Part shown: piece by piece, positions 18,291 through 26,241 of the stretch
Layout: each line of letters starts with the position of its first letter
Numbering within the stretch: position 1 is the first letter of the stretch
From: Roseibium polysiphoniae
GTDB lineage: Bacteria; Pseudomonadota; Alphaproteobacteria; Rhizobiales; Stappiaceae
Length of the DNA: 64,000 nucleotides
Assembly: GCF_014842925.1 (NCBI RefSeq)
Contig: NZ_JACYXJ010000001.1
Coordinates: 62,001 to 126,000, forward strand
Direction: 5' to 3'
Position numbers and translations under genes: made by a program
Notes under the pieces: generated by a model
Seen by the model: the letters and a program-made list of their open reading frames with translations, nothing else
The model's database searches: none
Told to the model about the DNA's origin: nothing

Positions 18291-20258
18291 ATGCTTGAAC
18301 GCGTGCGTCTTTCGCTGCTGCTTGCCGGCACAGTCTTACAATCAGCGCTTTTTGTCGGGAGCGTAAATGCACAGGATGCATCGGATGCCCCAACGGCCAG
18401 CGGTGAAGTGACCCTGGACACCATTCGGGTGTCTCCAGATGCGGCCGACCGGTTCGATAAGCATCAAGGCAGTGCTGACCGGGCGCAGTCGATCTACATC
18501 GCGATCGAGGAAATTCAGCGAACGGATCCCCAGACCTTGCGCGACTTGTTTGCCGGAAACGCTTCGATTTCGGTCGGCGGCGGCATCCCGACGGCTCAAA
18601 AAGTGTTTGTAAACGGCATCGATGAAAACAACCTGGCGGTCTCGGTGGATGGCGTCCAGCAGGGAAACCGGATTTTTCATCACACGAGCACCAACTACAT
18701 TGACCCAGCGCTTCTGAAGGCGGTTCGGGTCGACCCGGGCGTCGCGCCTGCAGATGCTGGCTTCGGTGCTCTCGGCGGCTCGATTGTCTATGAGACGGTC
18801 GATGTCCAGGACCTCCTGATCAACGATCGGAACTTTGGCGCCTTCGCGACGCTGAGCTATGAGACCAACGGCAACACATTCACTGAGAGCGCTGCAGCTT
18901 ATGGGCGTTATCAGGGCTTTGAGCTGCTCGGTTTTGCCAAGTTTGCAAATGGCGATGACTATGAGAATGGCGATGGATGGGAAGTGCCAGGCACCGCAGC
19001 TGAGTTCTCGAGCCTTTTGGCGAAAGGCGCTTATGAAACTGGTACGGGCTACCGGTTTGAGCTCAGTGCGCAGCAAATCATCGATGATGCGCTTCGTCCG
19101 TACCGCGCCAATATCGGCGGATTGAACGGAACGTCTGCCACCCGCGTTTACGATACAACACGGCGCAATTTTTCCTTCAACTTTGGCAAGGAAGAGATTG
19201 AAGGCCTCTGGAATCCAAAGGTCGTCGTTGGCTACAGCGAGAACAGCTTCAAGATTCCCGAGCCTTACGACAGTGAATCCACCGGTGGCACCTGGACTGC
19301 GAAGGCCGAAAATGTTTTCGAAATCAGCGAAGGCAATACGGTCACAACCGGTGTCGATTTCATTTCTCAAACCTCGGATTACAGTGATCCAAGCGAGGCT
19401 TATACCGAAAAGGTCTCCAATATTGGCGGCTACGCGCAAGCCCGCTTAACCCCGATTGACCGCCTCAAGGTCTCGTTCGGTGGCCGTGCTGATGGGAACT
19501 ATTTCGAGGGAAAAGATGGAACCAATCTCGACAATTTTGGCCTGAGCGGAAACGCATCGGCTGAAGTCGAAGTCATCAACGGCATTTCTGTCAATGCGGG
19601 TTACTCCAATGTCTTTGGCGGCATCGATCTTGAGGAGAGCTTCGAATATTGGCGGACATGGGACTATTCGAACCTGGATCCGGTTCGGTCTGATAACGTG
19701 ACTGCAGGTCTGAAGTATGAGAACACGGGCTGGTTTGCTGGCGCTGATGTGTTCAACACACGGTTCTGGGACTACCGTGATGGGGCCAGCAATGTTGACT
19801 TCAGCAGCTGGGGCTACAAGCTCTCGGGCGGTTACAACTGGGGCAACGGCTTTGTAAAACTGTCCTACGCCGATACACGCCTCAGCCTCGCTGATAGTGC
19901 TTTTGAATCCTACTATCTGATCAATATAGGCGCTGCAGTCGGCCAGATCATCTCCGGTGAAATTGCTCATACGTTCAACAAGTACGACCTCACCCTTGGT
20001 GCCACCCTGGATGCTGCCCTGGCGTATGACGGCTTTGTTTCGGCCGGTTATGGGACGGTCGATCCTTACACGGTCGTCAGCGCCTATGCGGAATACAAGC
20101 CTGAGCAATACGACTTCCTGTCCCTCAGGCTCGAAGCGAACAATATCTTCGACCAGACCTATTCTGATCGGGCAACCTATGGCGGAGAATACGACTCGAT
20201 CACGCCTCTCTATGAGCCGGGCCGGTCGTTCCGTTTGATGGCAAAACTGCGATACTGA
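18291..20258 (+). CDS. TonB-dependent outer-membrane receptor (heme/iron-chelate type), 2
   Basis: Outer-membrane receptor of 655 aa. The start is placed at ATG 18291, preceded by AAAGGA; an upstream in-frame codon at 18201 would add 30 residues without signal-peptide character. Signal peptide MLERVRLSLLLAGTVLQ to VNAQ, plug domain with VNGIDENNLAVSVDGVQQGN and APADAGFGALGGSIVYETVD, then a beta-barrel ending RLMAKLRY. Paralogous to receptor 1 along the plug and much of the barrel. It lies between the AraC-linked receptor and the iron-chelate ABC operon (convergent). Likely TetR- and iron-regulated from the operators upstream. Confidence 0.92.
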   Translation: MLERVRLSLLLAGTVLQSALFVGSVNAQDASDAPTASGEVTLDTIRVSPDAADRFDKHQGSADRAQSIYIAIEEIQRTDPQTLRDLFAGNASISVGGGIPTAQKVFVNGIDENNLAVSVDGVQQGNRIFHHTSTNYIDPALLKAVRVDPGVAPADAGFGALGGSIVYETVDVQDLLINDRNFGAFATLSYETNGNTFTESAAAYGRYQGFELLGFAKFANGDDYENGDGWEVPGTAAEFSSLLAKGAYETGTGYRFELSAQQIIDDALRPYRANIGGLNGTSATRVYDTTRRNFSFNFGKEEIEGLWNPKVVVGYSENSFKIPEPYDSESTGGTWTAKAENVFEISEGNTVTTGVDFISQTSDYSDPSEAYTEKVSNIGGYAQARLTPIDRLKVSFGGRADGNYFEGKDGTNLDNFGLSGNASAEVEVINGISVNAGYSNVFGGIDLEESFEYWRTWDYSNLDPVRSDNVTAGLKYENTGWFAGADVFNTRFWDYRDGASNVDFSSWGYKLSGGYNWGNGFVKLSYADTRLSLADSAFESYYLINIGAAVGQIISGEIAHTFNKYDLTLGATLDAALAYDGFVSAGYGTVDPYTVVSAYAEYKPEQYDFLSLRLEANNIFDQTYSDRATYGGEYDSITPLYEPGRSFRLMAKLRY

Positions 20259-20328
20259 TTGGTTTTAATCTCTTGAGATCGGCCTCAGGAACGAGGCCGG
20301 TCAGACCTGCCACTTTTAAGACAAAGAG

Positions 20329-20360
20329 AGCAGCATCGACCTAGCCGGTGCTGCTTTTTT
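20329..20360 (+). terminator. Rho-independent terminator of receptor 2
   Basis: Stem AGCAGCA / TGCTGCT with a 13-nt loop followed by six Ts, 71 nt after the receptor stop and abutting the convergent ABC ATPase gene. A second stem-loop (GGCCTC / GAGGCC at 20281-20298) lies between. Confidence 0.75.
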
Positions 20361-21118
20361 CAGACGTGGTGCAGGGCCATCTTCAGACCGTCGACGGCCT
20401 TGACCTTGACGCTCATGTCATAGATCCGGGAAATGGCTTCCTCGGTCATAAACTCATCGGTCCTGGAGTGGGCGGCGACCTCACCGTTTTTCAAGGCGAT
20501 GATTGTGTCCGCATGAGCAGCCGCGTAGTTGATCTCATGCAGCACGACGACGATCGTCTTGCCGTGGTTGTCGGCAAGATCGCGCAACTGATGCATGAGA
20601 TTGCGGGCAAAATGCATGTCCAGATTGTTGAGCGGCTCGTCCAGGAGAAGATATTCCGTGTCCTGTGCATAGGCCATCGCCACAAGAACGCGTTGTCGCT
20701 GTCCGCCGGACAATTCATCGATGAAGCGCTCTGCAATGTCAGCGAGGTCAAAGACATTCAAAGCGGCTTGAACCTTGTCATGGTCCAGGCTGGTTGCGCG
20801 ACCCTGGTGATGTGGGAACCTTCCAAACCCAACCATGTCTTGCACGGTAATTCTGGATGCCACATGGGTGTCCTGCCGCAAGATCGCCAGCTTTTTCGCA
20901 AGCTCCCTTGAAGGCGTTTGTCGGATGTCCATGGCATCGAAAGAGATCTTGCCAGACTGAAGGGGAAGCAGCCTTGCCATCAAAGCAAACAGTGTTGATT
21001 TGCCTGCTCCGTTTGGACCAATCAGTGCGGTGATGCCGCCTCTTTTGATTGTGAGCGAGACGTCCTTCAAGATTGGCGACTTGCCATGATGGAAGGTGAC
21101 ATTTTCGATTTCGATCAA
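20360..21118 (-). CDS. Iron-chelate ABC transporter ATPase
   Basis: ATP-binding subunit (252 aa) of a siderophore/heme-type importer. Walker A LIGPNGAGKST near residue 32-42, signature LSGGQRQRVLVAMAY, Walker B YLLLDEPLNNLD, H-loop LHEIN. The closest families by appearance are YclP, VctC and CeuD (petrobactin, enterobactin or catechol iron). Last gene of the minus-strand operon TetR - binding protein - permease - permease - ATPase; it overlaps the second permease by 4 nt (ATGA). Confidence 0.93.
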   Translation of the reverse strand: MIEIENVTFHHGKSPILKDVSLTIKRGGITALIGPNGAGKSTLFALMARLLPLQSGKISFDAMDIRQTPSRELAKKLAILRQDTHVASRITVQDMVGFGRFPHHQGRATSLDHDKVQAALNVFDLADIAERFIDELSGGQRQRVLVAMAYAQDTEYLLLDEPLNNLDMHFARNLMHQLRDLADNHGKTIVVVLHEINYAAAHADTIIALKNGEVAAHSRTDEFMTEEAISRIYDMSVKVKAVDGLKMALHHV

Positions 21119-22056
21119 ACTCGAACCCTCCTCAGGATTAGAAACAGGAACACCAATCCGCCGAGGAATTCGACGACAATACTCAACGTCGCCCCCAACC
21201 CGAGTACGCGTTCGAAGATGGCCTGACCGCCGACCAGAACGATGATGGAAATCAGGATGGACGACAGGAAGATCGGACCATGATGATGCGTTTTCGTCAC
21301 TTCATAGCTGATTGCGCTGACCAGAAGTCCGAAGAAGGCGACCGGCCCGACCAGCGCCGTTGAGGTGGCGATCAGCGCTGTGACCAACGCAAGCCCCACC
21401 ATCAGCTCGCGTTTGTAGTTGAGACCAAGACTGATGGCCTGTTCGCGCCCCAGAGCCATCACGTCCCAAACATTGCGCTTGTGCCAGGCCAGGGCGCAGC
21501 ACGCGAGAACCAATGGCGTTGCAAGAGCGATAAGAGTGGTGTCCACCTTGTTGAAGCTGGCGAACAAGGATCCTTGAAGTACCGAAAATTCATTTGGATC
21601 GATCATCCGCTGCAGGAGCCCGGTAAGGCTTCGAAAAAGGACGCCGAACACAACGCCAACCAGAAGCATGCGAAACAGGTCATGCATGCCTTGGCCAATC
21701 AGACTGCCGAACAGCGCCAGGGACGCTGCGGACAACAGGCAGAGTTCCAGGGCGAACTTTAACTCCGGCGCGAGCGACGCAAACCCGAAGCCGCCAAGGA
21801 TGAACACAAGTGCAGTCTGCAACAGGATGTAGAGCGCATCAAAACCCATGATCGACGGCGTCAGTATCCGGTTGCTCGTCAGGGTCTGGAAGACGATGGT
21901 GGCAACCGCGATTGCTGTGGCGACAAGGACGAGCGCGACCAGCTTCGTGCCTCTGAAAACCAGGATGAAATCCCAATTCCCACGGGCGCCAAGGACCATG
22001 AAAGCAGTGATTGAAAGGAGGGTGCACAAGCCAAGAATGCAGAAGGTTCTAGCCAC
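21115..22056 (-). CDS. Iron-chelate ABC transporter permease, second (FecCD family)
   Basis: FecCD/BtuC-type membrane subunit, 313 aa from a GTG at 22056 that overlaps the stop of the upstream permease gene by 8 nt; a longer frame reaching 22113 is open but unlikely. About nine membrane helices, conserved SNRILTPSIMGFDALYIL (residues about 53-70) and LVGPVAFFGLLVSAISYE near residue 235. YclO/VctG-like. Forms the heterodimeric channel with the preceding permease. Confidence 0.9.
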   Translation of the reverse strand: MARTFCILGLCTLLSITAFMVLGARGNWDFILVFRGTKLVALVLVATAIAVATIVFQTLTSNRILTPSIMGFDALYILLQTALVFILGGFGFASLAPELKFALELCLLSAASLALFGSLIGQGMHDLFRMLLVGVVFGVLFRSLTGLLQRMIDPNEFSVLQGSLFASFNKVDTTLIALATPLVLACCALAWHKRNVWDVMALGREQAISLGLNYKRELMVGLALVTALIATSTALVGPVAFFGLLVSAISYEVTKTHHHGPIFLSSILISIIVLVGGQAIFERVLGLGATLSIVVEFLGGLVFLFLILRRVRV

Positions 22057-23038
22057 GGCGAGCTGGCCTCGCAAACAACAGCCAGAGGAAAACGCCTGTG
22101 CCGAGGACGCCAAAAATTGTTCCCGCGGGAATCTCGTAAGGGTAGCGTATCAGGCGGCCAATAAGGTCACTTGCGAGCACAAGAGCGCCCCCCAAGATAG
22201 CGACAAGAGGCAAGGTTTCCTTGGTATTGTCGCCGCGGAATCGGCTGATGATATTCGGCACAACCAGTCCGACAAAAGGCAGCATGCCGACCGTGAGAAC
22301 CGTAAAAGACGTAATCAGGGCGACGATGCTCAGGCCGGCGATCATGACGGCCCGGTAGCTCAGTCCGAGACCATGTGCAGTGTCCTTCCCAAACCCGGCG
22401 ACCGTGAATTGATCAGCATAGAAATAGGCAGCCAGAGCGGCCGCACCGGACGCCCAAAGCAATTCATAGCGGCCTTGGAGAACCCCGGAAAACTCGCCAT
22501 TCATCCAGACGGAGATGTATTGAAGCAGATCATTTTCATAAGCGATGAATATCGAGATAGACCCGATTATTCCGCCGTAGACGATGCCAGTCAGGGGAAC
22601 GAGGAGAGGTTGGGTCGGAGGCAGCCTGCTCACCAATGCGAGGAAGATTGCCGTTCCTGCAAATGCCGCGGCGCTGGAAATCGCCATCTTGGCCAAAAGG
22701 GGAGCGCCCGGAACCAGAAGCAGTGTTGCCAACAACCCAAGGGCTGCGCATTCGCCGGTTCCGGTTGTGGCCGGTTCTACGAAGCGGTTGCGGACCAGCG
22801 TCTGCATAATGACGCCAGCGACAGCCAAAGACGCTCCGGTAAGGATGGTCGCCAGTGTCCTGGGCAATCTGCTGACAAGCAAGATGTCGCCACTTTCGCC
22901 GCGGCGAAAGAGGTCGAGAGCTGACACATTCGCTGCTCCGGTCACGAGGCTCCCGGCGACCAGTCCGAGAAGGACAACCGCAAGGACAATCGGCCAAAGT
23001 GCCGATGTCCGTTGCAAGGGAGCAAAGTGATGGCGCAA
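22049..23038 (-). CDS. Iron-chelate ABC transporter permease, first (FecCD family)
   Basis: FecCD-type membrane subunit of 329 aa with nine or more membrane helices. Family motifs include RLPRTLATILTGASLAVAGV with VRNRFVEPATTGTGECAALG near residues 58-100, and PFVGLVVPNIISRFRG near residue 250. YclN/VctD-like. It starts 15 nt after the stop of the binding-protein gene and overlaps the second permease start, so the operon is tightly coupled. Confidence 0.93.
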   Translation of the reverse strand: MRHHFAPLQRTSALWPIVLAVVLLGLVAGSLVTGAANVSALDLFRRGESGDILLVSRLPRTLATILTGASLAVAGVIMQTLVRNRFVEPATTGTGECAALGLLATLLLVPGAPLLAKMAISSAAAFAGTAIFLALVSRLPPTQPLLVPLTGIVYGGIIGSISIFIAYENDLLQYISVWMNGEFSGVLQGRYELLWASGAAALAAYFYADQFTVAGFGKDTAHGLGLSYRAVMIAGLSIVALITSFTVLTVGMLPFVGLVVPNIISRFRGDNTKETLPLVAILGGALVLASDLIGRLIRYPYEIPAGTIFGVLGTGVFLWLLFARPARRG

Positions 23039-23053
23039 GCTATTGGTATCCGA

Positions 23054-23962
23054 CTAGTCGGCTTTCTGGAATGCCGCTGAAATTTCCGCCAAAGTGCCCA
23101 TCAGCGATTGATAGCCACCTGCCGCAATGTAGATCTTGCTCGCATCAAGAAAGATAACCTGTCCGGACTTCCAGGCCGTGGTTTCGGCAACCAGTTTGTT
23201 GTCGAGAGTCTCGGCCGCCAACGTTGCGTCTTGACCAATCGCAGCAGCACGATCAATCACGATAAGCCAATCCGGGTTCGCATCTCGAATGAACTCGAAG
23301 GAAACCGCTTCGCCGTGGGTCGACGATTTAACGTCTTCGATCACCGGCTCGATTCCCAGTTCTGTATGGAGCCAGCCGAAGCGAGACCCTTTGCCATAGA
23401 CGCTGATCTTTGGTCCGTTTGTCAGCACTATGAGAGCTTTCCCGGCAACGGTGCTTTGTGTTTTTACTGCATTGACGGCGCTATTGAGATCATCTTCCAA
23501 TTTTTGAGCAGCGTCTTCCTTGCCAAACAGTGCCCCATAAGCGTGCAGCCGTGTGATCGCCTGTGTCAAAAGGCCATCGCCCCAAATCGTCATATCGATG
23601 GTCGGTGCGAATTCTGAAAGCGCGTCAACTTGTTTGGAGGATCGCCCACCTGCGACAATCAGATCAGGCTGCAGGGCATTTATGGCTTCAAAGTCAGGTT
23701 CGAAGAGTGACCCTACTTTCTCGGCGTCTTTAGCCACAGGCTTCAGGTAGTCGACATAAACCTGTTCAGGCGTTCCAGCGACCGGAACCCCGAGGGCGTT
23801 CAGTGTGTCCAGGGCTGCAATGTCGAAGACAACCAACTTCTGGGGACCGCGTGGGACATCGACATTTCCCGTGGCGGTTTCGATCGACAAGGTATCAGCG
23901 AGCGCAATTTGACTCCCGAGCCCACACGCCAAAATAACAGCAGCCCAACGAAATGCGCGCAT
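23054..23962 (-). CDS. Periplasmic iron-chelate binding protein (FatB/YclQ-like)
   Basis: Type III solute-binding protein, 302 aa from ATG 23962, chosen because GGAG lies 7-8 nt upstream; an ATG at 23974 would put the SD inside the gene. Signal peptide MRAFRWAAVILACGLGSQIALA. Fold motifs are FDIAALDTLNALGVPVAG near the start, PDLIVAGGRSSKQ in the first lobe and VFLDASKIYIAAGGYQS at the end. Resembles FatB/YclQ proteins that bind catecholate siderophores. Delivers substrate to the two FecCD permeases; upstream, the TetR gene lies 126 bp away on the same strand with a small hairpin (CGGCTTT-ACG-AAAGCCG, 24027-24043) between. Confidence 0.92.
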   Translation of the reverse strand: MRAFRWAAVILACGLGSQIALADTLSIETATGNVDVPRGPQKLVVFDIAALDTLNALGVPVAGTPEQVYVDYLKPVAKDAEKVGSLFEPDFEAINALQPDLIVAGGRSSKQVDALSEFAPTIDMTIWGDGLLTQAITRLHAYGALFGKEDAAQKLEDDLNSAVNAVKTQSTVAGKALIVLTNGPKISVYGKGSRFGWLHTELGIEPVIEDVKSSTHGEAVSFEFIRDANPDWLIVIDRAAAIGQDATLAAETLDNKLVAETTAWKSGQVIFLDASKIYIAAGGYQSLMGTLAEISAAFQKAD

Positions 23963-24100
23963 TGTCGTCTCCATATCTGGACGCCTGGCTATGTCTATCG
24001 ATTGGCTGAGCGTTCGTTTTGAATTGCGGCTTTACGAAAGCCGAAAATTGAAGTCGTCCGGTGATGCCAAAAGTGGGCTGGTTTTACAAGAGCATTAAAC

Positions 24101-24736
24101 TCAGGTTTTGCCTGCGATCCGCATCAGGTAGGCTTCTACCCCCGCAAACAAGAAGTCCCGGACAGCTGAAAACTGCATGTCGTTCTTGCGCTCGGCGTTC
24201 ATCGTCGGCATCGCAGCAACAGATGTTGTAAACATCAGACGTAGAAGTGTTTTAATCTCAATGTCCTGCCCCTGGTTCTCAGGAATGCTTTCAGCCAACA
24301 AAGACATCAATTTGGAGAGGCCCGGCGCGCTAAAATCCTGGGCTTTCTCTAGAACTTCTTCCTGCTCAGCAGCGGCTCTTTGAATAAGAAGAATAAAAGG
24401 ATCCAGCTGCCCGGTTTCCGAATTGAAACCCAGATGCGCCAGAGCGTCAAAATAGGCCGCTGTCAGATCACGCACCTTGGGACGTGCTCCCGCGGCATTC
24501 TTCTCGACGGCATTCACCCTTGCCAGAAGTTCAGCATCCAATTGTGAGAACCGGTCTTTCAACAACTCCAGCAGAAGCTCTGATTTGCTGCCGAAGTAAT
24601 AGTTCACAGAAGCAACATTGGCCTCGGAGGCGTCCGTAATTTGTCGGACAGAAGTCGACGCAATCCCATTTGACGCCATCAGATGTTCTGCGTTCCGAAG
24701 AATGCGTTGTGCCGTTGTTTCCGAGACCATTTCCAC
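24101..24736 (-). CDS. TetR-family regulator of iron uptake
   Basis: TetR/AcrR repressor of 211 aa. N-terminal HTH (residues about 10-55) with the family helix VASVNYYFGSKSELLLELL; the C-terminal ligand domain is about 140 residues and shows no recognisable ligand motif. First gene before the iron-chelate ABC operon and on the same strand, so it may be co-transcribed. A perfect 17-bp palindrome TTCAAAC-GTT-GTTTGAA lies 43-59 bp upstream of its ATG, the usual place for an autoregulatory TetR operator, and a related sequence precedes receptor 2. Control of both loci is inferred. Confidence 0.88.
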   Translation of the reverse strand: MEMVSETTAQRILRNAEHLMASNGIASTSVRQITDASEANVASVNYYFGSKSELLLELLKDRFSQLDAELLARVNAVEKNAAGARPKVRDLTAAYFDALAHLGFNSETGQLDPFILLIQRAAAEQEEVLEKAQDFSAPGLSKLMSLLAESIPENQGQDIEIKTLLRLMFTTSVAAMPTMNAERKNDMQFSAVRDFLFAGVEAYLMRIAGKT

Positions 24737-24767
24737 TCCCCATTTCCCCCCATCGATTTAGACTGAT

Positions 24768-24795
24768 TGATGGAAAATTTCAAACGTTGTTTGAA
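24768..24795 (-). promoter_or_regulatory. TetR autoregulatory operator overlapping an iron box
   Basis: Palindrome TTCAAAC-GTT-GTTTGAA (24779-24795) overlaps TGATGGAAAATTTCA (24768-24782), which fits TGA-N9-TCA. Read toward the TetR gene, the order (palindrome outside, iron box inside) matches receptor 2; 15 of 19 bases of the palindrome region agree between the two promoters. Confidence 0.6.
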
Positions 24796-24862
24796 TGGTT
24801 TGATGCTGTCCTGAAAACGGGTCTGGAATTTCTCGGCAATGGCAGGTCTCAAGCTGAGGAAG

Positions 24863-25579
24863 TCACGATCTTGCGGAAAGGTCAGAAGCCGTTCCATGGG
24901 CCTTTTGGGCCAAAGCCTCTCGCTTGCGGCGTGGTTTGATCACCCGAAGGTAGAGGGTAACTGCGGCTGTGGTGAGCACAGCGCAGCTGCAAAGGACGAT
25001 CTTCGACAGGCTGCCCATTGTGCCCTCGATCAGAAGGGCATGGGCGACACTGGTCGCCACCACGCCCGCGACCAGGGCGTTGTGGATGATGCGCCAGGCC
25101 AATGGGCGCAGGCGGAGGTGCTTTCGAAAAGCCACCAGCACAACCGTCAGGACGAGGCCCCACATGGCGGCCACACCGTAGATGGAAAAGGGAGTTGGCG
25201 AGACCAGAAGCAGGGCATCAAGGGCGTCCGGCGGGCTGGTGATGTAAAGCCCGCCAATGTGGACCGCCACGGCCGCCACAATCAGAAAGCCGGCGACACG
25301 ATGCCACCGGCGACCGTGTAGACCGGTCAGACCAGGAAGAAGGCCTGCTGCCAGAAGCGGCTGGACGAAGAGGAGCGCCAGCGACAGCGCGCCAGCAAGT
25401 CCTGCCGCGATGTAGACTGCGCTGCGGCCGACGATGTATGGGCTCGCAGCGGCAATCAGAACCGGCCAGAGCGAAAGTCCCGCCACTGCTGCCCAGACCA
25501 AGCAGCCGGCGAGGCGCCGGGTGACGGCTTGCTTGTTGTCTGGCAGCACGCCTTGGCGCTCGGCGTCAGGCTGATGCAA
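24863..25579 (-). CDS. Ferric-reductase-like transmembrane heme protein
   Basis: Polytopic membrane protein of 238 aa with about six helices and the ferric reductase/YedZ-type transmembrane domain. Histidines placed to bind heme b are visible in GRRWHRVAGF, VAVHIGGLY, RIIHNALVAG and VAHALLIEG. There is no cytosolic flavin/NADPH domain, so electrons must come from a partner. C-terminus is basic and cytosolic. It overlaps the end of the intradiol-like gene by 14 nt, so both are translated together. Last gene of the minus-strand redox run that starts with the multicopper oxidase; the iron-uptake TetR gene follows. Function unknown. Confidence 0.8.
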   Translation of the reverse strand: MHQPDAERQGVLPDNKQAVTRRLAGCLVWAAVAGLSLWPVLIAAASPYIVGRSAVYIAAGLAGALSLALLFVQPLLAAGLLPGLTGLHGRRWHRVAGFLIVAAVAVHIGGLYITSPPDALDALLLVSPTPFSIYGVAAMWGLVLTVVLVAFRKHLRLRPLAWRIIHNALVAGVVATSVAHALLIEGTMGSLSKIVLCSCAVLTTAAVTLYLRVIKPRRKREALAQKAHGTASDLSARS

Positions 25580-26063
25580 GGACGAAATGGGCCTGGACGC
25601 TGGTATCGCTTCTGCTGCCCATCACGGGGCGCAGAAATACCGTTTTGAAGGCTCCGTCATCATAGGCCAGATGCGCATGAGGCTGGCCGAAGTTGGGCAG
25701 AATCTGGGACATCTCGAGCCGGAAGGTTCCGTCGGCGGCGGTCAAAACGCTGCCATGGTTGCTCGGTTCGCGCTCGCCGCCGCGCTCAGTAGCCGCCCAG
25801 ATCTGAATGCGCACATTGGAAAGGGGCTCACCGCCGCCAGCCTTTCTGACTGTTCCAGAGACCCAGAAACCCTTGCCCAGATTGTCGACCAGCGGTGCGT
25901 TTGGACTGTAGTTGTTGCTGCCGCCGCGCATGGAGGCTGTCGGAGCCACACCGGTTGCCGCATTTGCTGCGGACACGAGGCCCAAAGGAGGACGGATGAG
26001 GGAGGCGCTGCAGAGACCAGCACCAATCAGAAAGGAACGACGGTTGTAGGCTGGGGCTTTCAT
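25566..26063 (-). CDS. Secreted intradiol-dioxygenase-like protein
   Basis: 165-aa protein with a twin-arginine-type signal (NRRSFLIGAG then a hydrophobic stretch to ANA). The body has the intradiol dioxygenase beta-sandwich pattern: FWVSGTVRKAGGGEPLSNV, IQIWAATERGG, LTAADGTFRLEM and QPHAHLAYDDG. In catalytic intradiol enzymes iron is held by two Tyr and two His; the HxH pair (PHAH) is present, but I do not see the usual Tyr positions, so classical ring cleavage is doubtful. Overlaps the ferric-reductase-like gene by 14 nt. Role in the exported redox cluster unknown. Confidence 0.75.
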   Translation of the reverse strand: MKAPAYNRRSFLIGAGLCSASLIRPPLGLVSAANAATGVAPTASMRGGSNNYSPNAPLVDNLGKGFWVSGTVRKAGGGEPLSNVRIQIWAATERGGEREPSNHGSVLTAADGTFRLEMSQILPNFGQPHAHLAYDDGAFKTVFLRPVMGSRSDTSVQAHFVLASA

Positions 26064-26241
26064 GCCTGTTTCTCCTTCGAATAACTTGACGCTTTGCCCG
26101 ATGCCAAATGAACCGAGAGCGGTGGGGCGCGAATGGAAACACCACGGTGTAAGTATAGAGCTCTTGCGGGCCGAAGTAATGTCAGCGGCGTGGATTTCTC
26201 TTCACGTTTTCTCGAACAAGGTTGTCGATCGATAGCGCGGA

